A DNA stretch of 26,717 nucleotides from Sphaeroforma arctica JP610 (lineage: Eukaryota; Opisthokonta; Ichthyosporea; Ichthyophonida). Shown here in pieces: positions 23,201 through 26,717 of this stretch; within the stretch, counting starts at the first letter, position 1; the number at the start of each line of letters is the position of its first letter. Below the pieces are notes generated by a model that made no database searches, was not told the DNA's origin, and saw only the letters and a program-made list of their open reading frames with translations. The DNA lies in assembly GCF_001186125.1 (NCBI RefSeq), contig NW_014040328.1:30796-57512 (forward strand), given 5' to 3'. A program made the translations under genes and the position numbers.

Positions 23201-23528
23201 CATCTCGTTGTTGAGATGCATCTGTGTGTCTTATACTACGCGACCCTACTAATCCCTCATGTAATTGGTCCGCCTGTTGGCGTGACTGGGTCCGTGCTGT
23301 ACTCTGTGGCACCCCATGGCCCTTACCAGAACTCTCATCTGTCGATTTGTTTTCTATCACTATAATATTAAAATCCGTCTGGTCGCAAATTAGTTGGCTG
23401 TCTACTTCTAAACTGTTCTCTGGTACCCGTGATGCATCAGGGCTATCTTCGTCTATCTTTGTTTTCTTGCTCAGTGATACACGTGCACAGGCATGAGTGG
23501 TGCGCTTTGGCCTGTCGAAGTTCTCCAT
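8150..23528 (-). CDS. HRQ1: Hrq1-family ATP-dependent DNA helicase, 18 exons, 1391 aa
   Basis: Join on the minus strand: 23528-22504, 21977-21845, 20633-20504, 19144-18974, 18113-17976, 17642-17485, 17231-17086, 16478-16367, 15945-15377, 14641-14399, 13717-13555, 12962-12757, 12553-12357, 11525-11383, 10015-9735, 9475-9362, 8931-8823, 8287-8150. The coding length is 4176 nt, in frame throughout. Hrq1 proteins are 3'-5' superfamily 2 DNA helicases linked to crosslink repair and genome stability in yeasts and plants. Visible motifs: two AT-hook-like GRPKG cores (120-124, 174-178); a winged-helix-like region (about 224-300); YHGQ and PAR (462-475); LYTHQ (507-511); Walker A STSSGKS (529-535); PTKAL (559-563); NPDM (611-614); DEAH (639-642); TAT motif III (676-678); [10 protein letters not shown] (965-974); QQAGRAGR (995-1002); GYKKI and the zinc cysteines in the C-terminal family domain. 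All catalytic residues are intact. The start ATG at 23528 has an in-frame TAG nine bases upstream; an untranslated 5' exon cannot be excluded. Confidence 0.95.
8823..8931 (-). CDS. HRQ1: HRQ1 exon 17: IYD-EGG motif
   Basis: Encodes residues 1310-1346. [20 protein letters not shown] corresponds to the IYD..PGG.G block before the zinc cysteines. Acceptor GTCAACAG, donor TATAAAG/GTAGGATAG. Eleven bases around the donor start (GTAGGATAGTG) are immediately duplicated in the intron. Confidence 0.94.
9362..9475 (-). CDS. HRQ1: HRQ1 exon 16: CDRGD motif
   Basis: Encodes residues 1272-1309. [20 protein letters not shown] then DRGDV matches the conserved GLHA.EH.L......LCDRGD block. Acceptor CTCATAG, donor AATAG/GTGAGTG, a strong consensus donor. 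Confidence 0.95.
9735..10015 (-). CDS. HRQ1: HRQ1 exon 15: GYKKI and LWID region
   Basis: Encodes residues 1179-1271. [13 protein letters not shown], then [13 protein letters not shown] and [13 protein letters not shown] are family signatures of the C-terminal (DUF1998-type) domain. The acceptor is TGCACATAG/GTC, chosen because it keeps the [13 protein letters not shown] match in frame. Donor AAATGG/GTTGGC. Confidence 0.93.
10228..10248. other. GC-rich hairpin in intron 14
   Basis: CCTCCCCG and CGGGGAGG form a perfect 8-bp stem around a 5-base AAACC loop, in otherwise AT-rich intron. On the plus strand it is followed by CCCTTCGGGGTTTTTG and a run of T. I do not recognise it as a known small RNA. 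Confidence 0.5.
11200..11320 (-). repeat. Intron 14 donor-side copy of exon 14 end
   Basis: Plus-strand CAATCTTTGTGGCCCACATC then AACTCTCCTCGATGCAGATA at 11260-11312 parallels CTATCTTTGTGATCCACATC and GACTCTCCTCGATGCAGATA at 11384-11436, an offset near 123 bp. ATACAAGCACA(A/C)-type intron sequence is also shared. Confidence 0.9.
11383..11525 (-). CDS. HRQ1: HRQ1 exon 14
   Basis: Encodes residues 1131-1178. [27 protein letters not shown] and SYVMEDVD match the Hrq1 C-terminal region in which an IE-SRA-F..Y.GA..LHQG pattern is conserved. Acceptor TTTTTCAG, donor GATAGG/GTGAGT. A copy of the exon end lies at about 11258-11315. Confidence 0.95.
11925..12300 (-). repeat. Intron 13 donor-side copies (three) of exon 13 end
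   Basis: The exon 13 end (plus TAGATATTCCGTAGACTCGT at 12365, then CTTTCCGTGCGGAAAGTCAA) recurs near 12222 (GATATTCCGCAGACTCTCCT), near 12095 (CACTCGTCTTTCTGTCCAGA, strongly decayed) and near 11938 (TAGATATTCCGTATGTCTGT). The period is about 140 bp. Intervening CCAGGC and ACAC-rich intron is shared. Confidence 0.85.
12357..12553 (-). CDS. HRQ1: HRQ1 exon 13
   Basis: Encodes residues 1065-1130. Starts [12 protein letters not shown] and ends TSLRNIYTE, matching the family pattern of an LFG segment followed by a SLR stretch. Acceptor CTACAG, donor GAGA/GTATGC. The exon 3' end recurs in three diverged copies in intron 13. Confidence 0.93.
12757..12962 (-). CDS. HRQ1: HRQ1 exon 12: motif VI
   Basis: Encodes residues 997-1064. 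[17 protein letters not shown] is motif VI with the arginine finger, followed by [14 protein letters not shown] and [11 protein letters not shown], both standard Hrq1 landmarks after the helicase core. Acceptor AATCCAG, donor ACGAA/GTAAGA. Confidence 0.97.
13214..13445 (-). repeat. Intron 11 donor-side copies (two) of exon 11 end
   Basis: The plus-strand CACCTGCTGCC and the following 70 bp at 13553 recur at 13371 and 13218, each followed by CTA-TAC-GG-ATGCCC-like and AGC-ATACACTATC-like sequence. Upstream intron is included (ACCAAACATAATATCAAGCG versus ACCAAACATAATATCAATCG). Offsets are 182 and 153 bp. Confidence 0.9.
13555..13717 (-). CDS. HRQ1: HRQ1 exon 11: motif V
   Basis: Encodes residues 942-996, with [15 protein letters not shown], then [16 protein letters not shown] (motif V) and [13 protein letters not shown]. 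Acceptor GTACAG, donor CAGCAG/GTGTGT. The final 70-80 bp of the exon and its donor are present twice more in intron 11. Confidence 0.97.
14399..14641 (-). CDS. HRQ1: HRQ1 exon 10: start of helicase lobe 2 (motif IV)
   Basis: Encodes residues 861-942. [24 protein letters not shown] is the lobe-2 opening, with TIGFCK as motif IV. A polar loop ([11 protein letters not shown]) precedes [10 protein letters not shown], which continues into exon 11. Donor is GGCGG/GTAAGT. The junction with exon 9 is in phase, but the linker after WNP is shorter than usual, so a micro-exon between 14642 and 15376 may be missing from my model. Confidence 0.93.
15377..15945 (-). CDS. HRQ1: HRQ1 exon 9: motif III plus a large low-complexity insertion
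   Basis: Encodes residues 672-860. It opens [14 protein letters not shown] (motif III, TAT in place of the common SAT) and closes [20 protein letters not shown], the family's conserved linker to helicase lobe 2. Between these lie about 140 residues rich in Thr, Gln, Pro and Asp, where other Hrq1 proteins have a short loop. Three 15-residue repeats built on QAP ([27 protein letters not shown]) are encoded by 45-bp DNA repeats at about 15487-15600. Confidence 0.93.
16367..16478 (-). CDS. HRQ1: HRQ1 exon 8: DEAH box (motif II)
   Basis: Encodes residues 634-671, with [19 protein letters not shown] as motif II and the family-specific YRG-FGSH stretch after it. Acceptor GACACCAG, donor CACAG/GTAGGT. 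A diverged copy of the acceptor and exon start sits about 170 bp upstream in the gene, at 16612-16700. Confidence 0.95.
16612..16700 (-). repeat. Intron 7 acceptor-side copy of exon 8 start
   Basis: Plus-strand CACGATGAATCTGGTGTCGT, then GGCGGTGATAAAAA and AGCCT, parallels the true acceptor region at 16469-16520 (CACAACGAATCTGGTGTCAT, AGCGGTGATGAAAA, AGCCT). The offset is about 172 bp. The would-be exon reads FIVEEE in place of FVVVDEAH, so the DEAH box is absent in the copy. Confidence 0.9.
16886..17045 (-). repeat. Intron 7 donor-side copies (two) of exon 7 end
   Basis: The exon 7 end (TCAATCGAGAGAGGAAGTGG, plus strand, from 17087) is repeated at about 16992 (TTAACCGAGAGAAGAAGTGG) and 16898 (TCCAATCGAGAGAGGAAACG), followed each time by a CTC-ATTG-TC stretch. 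The period is about 95 bp and includes intron sequence (GCATGTACACC / GCATGCACACC). Confidence 0.9.
17086..17231 (-). CDS. HRQ1: HRQ1 exon 7: DGDT and NPDM motifs
   Basis: Encodes residues 586-633. The DGDT (590-593) and [12 protein letters not shown] segments (motifs Ib region) are characteristic of the family. Donor is TTGAA/GTAAGG. The last roughly 40 bp of the exon plus the donor are repeated twice in the next intron. Confidence 0.95.
17485..17642 (-). CDS. HRQ1: HRQ1 exon 6: Walker A lysine and motif Ia
   Basis: Encodes residues 533-585. It opens with the rest of Walker A ([12 protein letters not shown]) and includes [11 protein letters not shown], motif Ia. Acceptor is CTCGCAG; donor is GTCAAG/GTTGGT. 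Phase 0 at its 3' end matches exon 7. Confidence 0.95.
17717..17806 (-). repeat. Intron 5 donor-side copy of exon 5 end
   Basis: Plus-strand CCTAACACTGGGTGTCGATG, then GGTTGCCGGCGCTGGATGAG and GTGCCTGGTGAGCG, parallels the true exon 5 end from 17971 at an offset near 253 bp. The former Walker A codons are damaged (ATCCAGTG became ACCCAGTG), and the donor-like GTTAGG replaces GTAGGT. Confidence 0.9.
17976..18113 (-). CDS. HRQ1: HRQ1 exon 5: LYTHQ and first half of Walker A
   Basis: Encodes residues 487-532. LYTHQAHAI is the Hrq1 version of the Q-like motif, and the exon ends inside the Walker A sequence at STSSG. The donor CCAGTG/GTAGGT splits the glycine codon. Intronic copies of both ends of this exon exist (17717-17806 for the donor end; 18205-18460 for the acceptor end). 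Confidence 0.95.
18205..18460 (-). repeat. Intron 4 acceptor-side copies (two) of exon 5 start
   Basis: The exon 5 start and its acceptor (18070-18130) recur at about 18222-18295 and 18380-18445. Plus-strand landmarks are CATCGGCCACGGACCAGCCT, CATCAACCGCGAACCAGTCT and CACCAGCCACCGAGCTGCCT, each followed by a TATTG/ATGCTGG and TCTGC stretch. The spacing is about 160 bp and includes upstream intron (AGATTGCCCGG in two copies). Confidence 0.85.
18725..18835 (-). pseudogene. Duplicated partial exon 4 (pseudo-exon) in intron 4
   Basis: About 105 bp match the 3' two thirds of exon 4, encoding [20 protein letters not shown] then [10 protein letters not shown], almost identical in protein to the true exon. 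It lacks an obvious acceptor at the matching point and has one extra base before its donor-like AAAG/GTGTGT, so splicing it to exon 5 would shift the frame. It lies about 240 bp downstream of the true exon in the gene. Confidence 0.9.
18974..19144 (-). CDS. HRQ1: HRQ1 exon 4: YHGQ/PAR entry to the helicase
   Basis: Encodes residues 430-486, ending [20 protein letters not shown] then FSETDIDE. The Y-x-G-Q-I-x-H and P-A-R pattern is typical just before the Q-motif in Hrq1/MrfA helicases. The donor is GAAG/GTTCGT, weaker than the other donors in this gene. A diverged partial copy of this exon lies at 18725-18835 in the following intron. Confidence 0.92.
19145..19560 (-). repeat. Intron 3 tandem repeats of about 120-130 bp
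   Basis: Related blocks: GTCCTAGTGTCAGG..ATGCGGATATA at 19166, TTCTAGTGTCATGC..ATGCGGATGTGGGG at 19312, and GTCACAGTCAAGC..ATGCAGATGTAGGG at 19430; also GAGATAGAAACGGGGCAGT at 19250 against TAGATACAAGGCAGTATGA at 19372. They lie just before exon 4, so they may be another acceptor-side expansion, although I cannot trace exon sequence into the far copies. Confidence 0.6.
20504..20633 (-). CDS. HRQ1: HRQ1 exon 3
   Basis: Encodes about residues 387-429, starting [13 protein letters not shown] and ending TRSTTPP. Acceptor TTTGCAG is preceded by a short pyrimidine tract; donor is CCAG/GTATGT. Phases match exons 2 and 4 exactly. Function of this segment is not recognised beyond being N-terminal to the helicase core. 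Confidence 0.85.
20705..20910 (-). repeat. Intron 2 acceptor-side copies of exon 3 start
   Basis: The exon 3 junction (plus strand CCACAATTGCACCTGCAAAG at 20622) has weaker relatives at about 20719 (CCATGTTTGCAGATGCAACG), 20838 (CCACGTTTGCACTGTAAGG) and 20891 (CCACATTTGCAAACACAG). The nearest copy also shares the downstream TATATACATGT. Similarity is visible but low for the farther two. Confidence 0.5.
21223..21844 (-). repeat. Intron 2 donor-side array: five copies of the exon 2 end, about 125-bp unit
   Basis: The CCGTCAG core of exon 2 (near 21871 on the plus strand) recurs near 21744, 21618, 21494, 21369 and 21246, a steady period of 123-127 bp. Each unit contains the last 35-40 bp of exon 2 (LTDRRIAFE), the junction, a GTGTGTG donor-like run and CA-rich intron. 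Identity is high in the three nearest copies and falls with distance. One full readthrough unit stays open in the exon 2 frame. Confidence 0.93.
21845..21977 (-). CDS. HRQ1: HRQ1 exon 2
   Basis: Encodes about residues 342-386, from [13 protein letters not shown] to [11 protein letters not shown], after acceptor ATTGTAG and before donor CTGCGG/GTGTGTG. It has no catalytic motif and links the N-terminal domain to the helicase. Its last roughly 40 bp and its donor are repeated five times in intron 2; its start and acceptor are repeated once in intron 1. Confidence 0.85.
21978..22503 (-). repeat. Intron 1, with an acceptor-side copy of exon 2 start
   Basis: The block at about 22100-22180 matches 21942-22020 (exon 2 start, its acceptor and upstream intron) at an offset near 160 bp. 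Shared landmarks on the plus strand are TTCCGAACG, TAGACTCG and TATAAATAG. The rest of the intron has no recognised feature. Confidence 0.8.
22504..23528 (-). CDS. HRQ1: HRQ1 exon 1: N-terminal AT-hook and winged-helix-like region
   Basis: Encodes residues 1-341. The first 220 residues are Ser/Thr/Lys-rich and look disordered, with [11 protein letters not shown] and [11 protein letters not shown], both AT-hook-like minor-groove binding motifs. Residues from about 224 ([14 protein letters not shown]) to 300 run hydrophobic and helical and end in a [17 protein letters not shown] pattern. This resembles the geminin-binding/winged-helix region of Cdt1 (family resemblance inferred by eye). The exon ends GATCAGGG before GTATGTGTG, in phase 2. 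Confidence 0.9.
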
Positions 23529-23921
23529 AATGCAAATCTACGACAATCAAGCATATGTTTGCTTTGTCTGCCTAAATTAGTACATATCAATCCTCCATAT
23601 TCCTTGCTTCTGTCTCGTTCGACACATAGGCAAGCGACACCACAATTAAATATCAAATGCGTATGGAATGGTAAATCTATTACTACACTACCAATACTTT
23701 TTAGTTGCTTACTTCTGCATTATATGTATATAATTACTGCCTATACGCCTCTATTATGTAGCAACGAACGAACAGTATCAACTAAATAACTACTATTTAT
23801 TAGTATTTAGTGATTAGCAAACACGTATCTCTGAACGTGAACCGCAGAGGCTAAAGTGTCAGGGCTTTTTCCGCTATGTCATCAGGTCATCAGCTACGTG
23901 TCGAATCGGTTTGTGCATTAG

Positions 23922-24056
23922 ACGTTTAACGTAAACGCAAAAACTGATTGAACATTATACGTTTAACGTGAAAAAGCTGCACATATGTACTGCTCACTCG
24001 AGAATTTAAATGAAGTTGAAATCCACACGAAAGTACAATTAAAACGTAAACGTTAG
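23922..24056. promoter_or_regulatory. Cluster of ACGTTTAACGT-like motifs
   Basis: ACGTTTAACGTAAACG at 23922, ACGTTTAACGTGAAA at 23959 and AACGTAAACGTT at 24043 are near-palindromic and closely spaced. The first two are within a direct repeat that also includes CATTA before the motif. A related AAACGTTTCAACG is at 24081. Clustering of a symmetric motif upstream of HRQ1 suggests a transcription-factor site; the factor is unknown. Confidence 0.45.
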
Positions 24057-24155
24057 CTCAGGAAAATGTGGTTGATTTATAAACGTTTCAACGAGAAACG
24101 AACTGATTAGGCATTGTGATGCCAATGCCCAATGTTTATCGCTGAAAAAAATAGC

Positions 24156-24163
24156 GCGCCAAA
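24156..24163 (-). promoter_or_regulatory. E2F-type site (TTTGGCGC on the minus strand)
   Basis: Plus-strand GCGCCAAA is the exact complement of the E2F/DP consensus TTTSGCGC. It sits about 630 bp upstream of the HRQ1 start. E2F sites commonly drive S-phase genes, which would suit a DNA-repair helicase, but a single 8-base match can occur by chance. Confidence 0.4.
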
Positions 24164-24260
24164 ATCTCCACGAGCATATATTCACAGATTTTGTAAAATA
24201 CTGTTTTATTGCAAGAAAATTGTAATCGACAATTCCGCCAATAAGGCATATATTTACATC

Positions 24261-24296
24261 GCCTTCTAAAAAATTATCGTGTATAATTTAGAAGGC
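24261..24296. repeat. Inverted repeat (hairpin) of 14 bp
   Basis: GCCTTCTAAA-AAA-TTAT (24261-24277) pairs with ATAATTTAGAAGGC (24283-24296), a 14-bp stem interrupted only by a 3-base bulge, with a 5-base loop. No flanking target duplication was seen. Confidence 0.6.
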
Positions 24297-25015
24297 AATG
24301 ATATTTATTAAAACACCACAAGTATAAACAGCCATCCCTGAAGGGCTTTACAGAGGAATCAATGCGCGAGAAAATGTTCTATTTAGGAGGCCATGGGACA
24401 GCTATTACTAATACTAAACGAATTACTTGCACAAGCGGAACAAAACGCTCCATTTCACGAATAAAAGACATTGAGCCGGAATTTAAAACCCTCCTATTGT
24501 AGTACTGCGTATCTCTGCCTCGTAACTTCAAACGGCTCTGCGGTAGACACATAGCTTGCTGATTTAAGACGGCATATGGGAGAATACCACCGGCGTACGA
24601 CGGATATATTTAAATACTAGCAGGTGTCGAGTGGCTGTGCGATTACAGGTCCAAGGGTTAAAATAGAGGCATACTCCATCTTAATGTGGGGTTTATGCTA
24701 TAAGATGCTCAATATTAAACTGTACAGCAGATATCTGTAGTGTAGCATTTATAAACATATCCTTGCCAGACGATGCTAAATTAAACCGTACTGTATACGA
24801 ATTTATAAAATCGAAAGTGAACCTGTTACACTCTCGAACAGAATTTTATACTATGTACTGGAGAACTGGTAGTGTAGTCTGGTAAATACAAGAGCAAGTG
24901 TTTGTATCAACACGCGTTGGCAACTTGGCACTACACGAGAGAACGATCAACTACAAAGTCACGAACAGGGCGACAGCTCCCTACAAAGTACAAGCGGCGC
25001 GGTGCTTTCTGAAAT

Positions 25016-25025
25016 CTGATTGGTG
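25016..25025 (-). promoter_or_regulatory. CCAAT box (CACCAATCAG on the minus strand)
   Basis: CTGATTGGTG is the reverse of CACCAATCAG, a close match to the NF-Y consensus. It lies about 390 bp upstream of the plus-strand start codon. Single-motif evidence only. Confidence 0.3.
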
Positions 25026-25042
25026 CGAACATATCACCTCAT

Positions 25043-25084
25043 ATCAATCAATTTTATTATAAAATCAATCAATTTTATTATAAA
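25043..25084. repeat. Perfect 21-bp direct repeat, two copies
   Basis: ATCAATCAATTTTATTATAA followed by A is present twice head to tail (25043-25063 and 25064-25084). It lies in the divergent promoter region. Confidence 0.9.
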
Positions 25085-25412
25085 AAAATAATCACTTCTA
25101 AAGTTCTATGTACAGAGTACAGACTACAGAGATATTCAACAGTTCTCTGTTAACTTCGCAATATTTTGTTTGGGAAAAATACGACTGAAAAAAGAAAGTC
25201 TATATATACACACTTATTGATATAAATATGATATCTGATTTGTAAATAACACAAGATACAATATTTACACTTCCAAATGTGACGCGCCTCACAAAAGCCC
25301 TCACTTCGACAAGGCTTTTAGATACTCAAGGCGTCCATGTACTTGTTAGTAGTACACGCAGGGTAGTGTACAGCATATCCACTATACACTTGTAGAAACA
25401 CGAGCTACGAGT

Positions 25413-26165
25413 ATGGCTGCGCTCCTACGCTGGTGGTCAGGGGACCCAGAGACGGTCGACCCCCCAGAAATAGACACTCCCCACACAGCACTATTCGGAC
25501 CCTCACACGATACACAAAATACACTTGATACTGATAGATTAGCCACACCAGAAATACCTAGCATACATCCACCCAAGCACACACGGGTAAGGGACGAAGA
25601 TGCTATCTCTTCGAATAGTGGAGGCTCTCTGCTGAACTCGAGCGGAAACACAAAGTCTTACGGCGCTGTGAATAAGGACGACGAGGCCATCGAGCGAAGC
25701 AATGCGCTGGCGGTGCCTGGGTTGAAGATTCCTACTGCACATCCCCCCTCATCATACACGCCCAGTAATTCCGCGTCCAAGCGATTCTTTCATCAACATA
25801 ACAGTGATAGCACAGAGCGGTCAGCTACTACTGCCGCAGGCTGCACAAAGAGCACTTCGCATGGCGAGAAAAACACATCAGGTCTATTAAAACCGGAAAC
25901 CTCGGTTAAATCACTTGCACGCTCACATGATGCTGCGCACACACTCGCAGATAATGTGAGAGATATGCACAGTGAAGAATCAGATACATCGTACTCAGAA
26001 ACAGAGCCGAATAGCGCTGACCTGCAGAGAGCTGATTCAGGGTACGGTCTGAGATTACATGACGGGGCTGTGCATAAGCTGGCGTTGGAGCTGCCGGAAC
26101 GGGTGGTGCAGGCGAAGGGAGCGCTTAAGGGTCAGATACACATTGAAAATTGGGCGGTATTATCG
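25413..26165 (+). CDS. First coding exon of an unrecognised protein, 251 codons, partial gene
   Basis: Starts MAALLRWWSGDPETVDPPE and runs open to a consensus donor TTATCG/GTATGT, in phase 0. The remaining exons lie beyond the window. Residues 1 to about 210 are rich in Ser, Thr, Pro, His, Asp and Glu, with no transmembrane segment or signal peptide, so probably disordered. From about 215 (GYGLRLHDGAVHKLALELPE) to the end (GQIHIENWAVLS) the sequence alternates hydrophobic and polar residues like the start of a beta-rich folded domain. I cannot name the family. An alternative donor, GCG/GTATTA at 26155, is possible but weaker. Confidence 0.75.
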
Positions 26166-26668
26166 GTATGTACTTTATTGTAGACTTTTTGAGTCTGCTT
26201 ATAGTTGTCGGATGCCGACTTAGATATGAACTTTGAGTGGTATAAGAAAACGTATGCACACTTTGGTATCATCACACAATTAGTTGTACATAGATACATT
26301 AGATAGACCCTTCATCAGGCTCGCATTGTTTATACATACATGCATATGGGTGAAATATTGTATGATAATAAAGGTATGAGCATTTGCGAAAGTAGTTCTT
26401 TTGCTTCATCTGTGAGAATACGTTGAGATGGGTAGTAGTTTTTGTTGGTATGTATCACAAGCCTATGTTTACAACTCAGACCGGTATGAAGAATCGTGTC
26501 CTTAACATAGTCACACCTGTATACTTAGGCTGATTTGTATATATATATTTGTGTCTAAAACCACACATTTATTAAAACATCGAAACAACCATACACATAC
26601 ACACAAACACACAAATATATATATATCTATGATCCAATACAAATACAAACATAAACACACGCACACGT

Positions 26669-26715
<47 letters not shown>

Positions 26716-26717
26716 GT
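26166..26717 (+). other. First intron of the plus-strand gene, incomplete
   Basis: Begins GTATGTACTT and continues to the window edge with no acceptor that restores a convincing coding frame. The right half (from about 26590) is CA- and TA-rich simple sequence. Confidence 0.55.
26671..26710. repeat. (AC)20 microsatellite
   Basis: Forty bases of uninterrupted AC, preceded by interrupted ACAC and ATATAT tracts from about 26590. Confidence 0.97.

Larger units (their letters stand above)
23529..25412. promoter_or_regulatory. Divergent intergenic region between HRQ1 and the plus-strand gene
   Basis: The two start codons point away from each other across 1.9 kb, so this stretch must contain both promoters. 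It has no coding frame I can support. Individual motifs are listed separately. A TATATATA run at 25200-25208 lies about 200 bp before the plus-strand ATG and could be a TATA element, which is weak evidence alone. Confidence 0.6.

Noticed and set aside
22597-23214. 205-residue plus-strand open frame
   Set aside because: Antisense of HRQ1 exon 1; hydrophobic composition comes from the complement of Lys/Arg/Ser-rich codons.

Overview
The window is eukaryotic nuclear DNA. It is dominated by one intron-rich gene on the minus strand (8150-23528) that I could splice end to end into 18 exons. Every junction has GT..AG ends and compatible phase, giving a 1391-residue protein. The protein is an Hrq1-family DNA helicase (DEAH superfamily 2, MrfA/Hrq1 group), with the family's zinc-cysteine C-terminus and an N-terminal extension that carries two AT-hook-like motifs and a region resembling a Cdt1-type winged helix. 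Large introns, low gene density, CA-rich microsatellites and a full-length Hrq1 suggest a unicellular eukaryote with an expanded genome. An ichthyosporean-like holozoan is one possibility, but that is a low-confidence guess.

Layout. 1-2667 is a composite tandem satellite with a monomer near 152 bp, in two alternating subtypes, with an extra 120-bp segment inserted three times. 2668-8149 holds no gene I can support. It contains a 779-bp element bounded by 38-bp inverted repeats (4562-5340) with two minisatellites inside, and two local direct duplications (5499-5868 and 6428-6813). 8150-23528 is HRQ1. 23529-25412 is a divergent intergenic region with a perfect E2F-type site, a cluster of ACGTTTAACGT-like motifs, a hairpin, a 21-bp direct repeat and a CCAAT box. 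25413-26165 is the first coding exon of an unrecognised plus-strand gene, whose first intron runs off the window and contains a (AC)20 microsatellite.

The most striking structure is inside HRQ1. At least eight of its introns contain decayed tandem copies of the neighbouring exon ends, including the splice junction itself. Donor-side copies occur in introns 2, 4, 5, 7, 11, 13 and 14; acceptor-side copies occur in introns 1, 2, 4 and 7. Intron 2 carries five copies of a roughly 125-bp unit, each with a copy of the exon 2 end and donor. The introns appear to have grown by repeated local duplication across splice junctions, leaving arrays of decoy splice sites and pseudo-exons. The bipartite promoter with an E2F-like site is consistent with, but does not prove, S-phase expression of a DNA-repair helicase.
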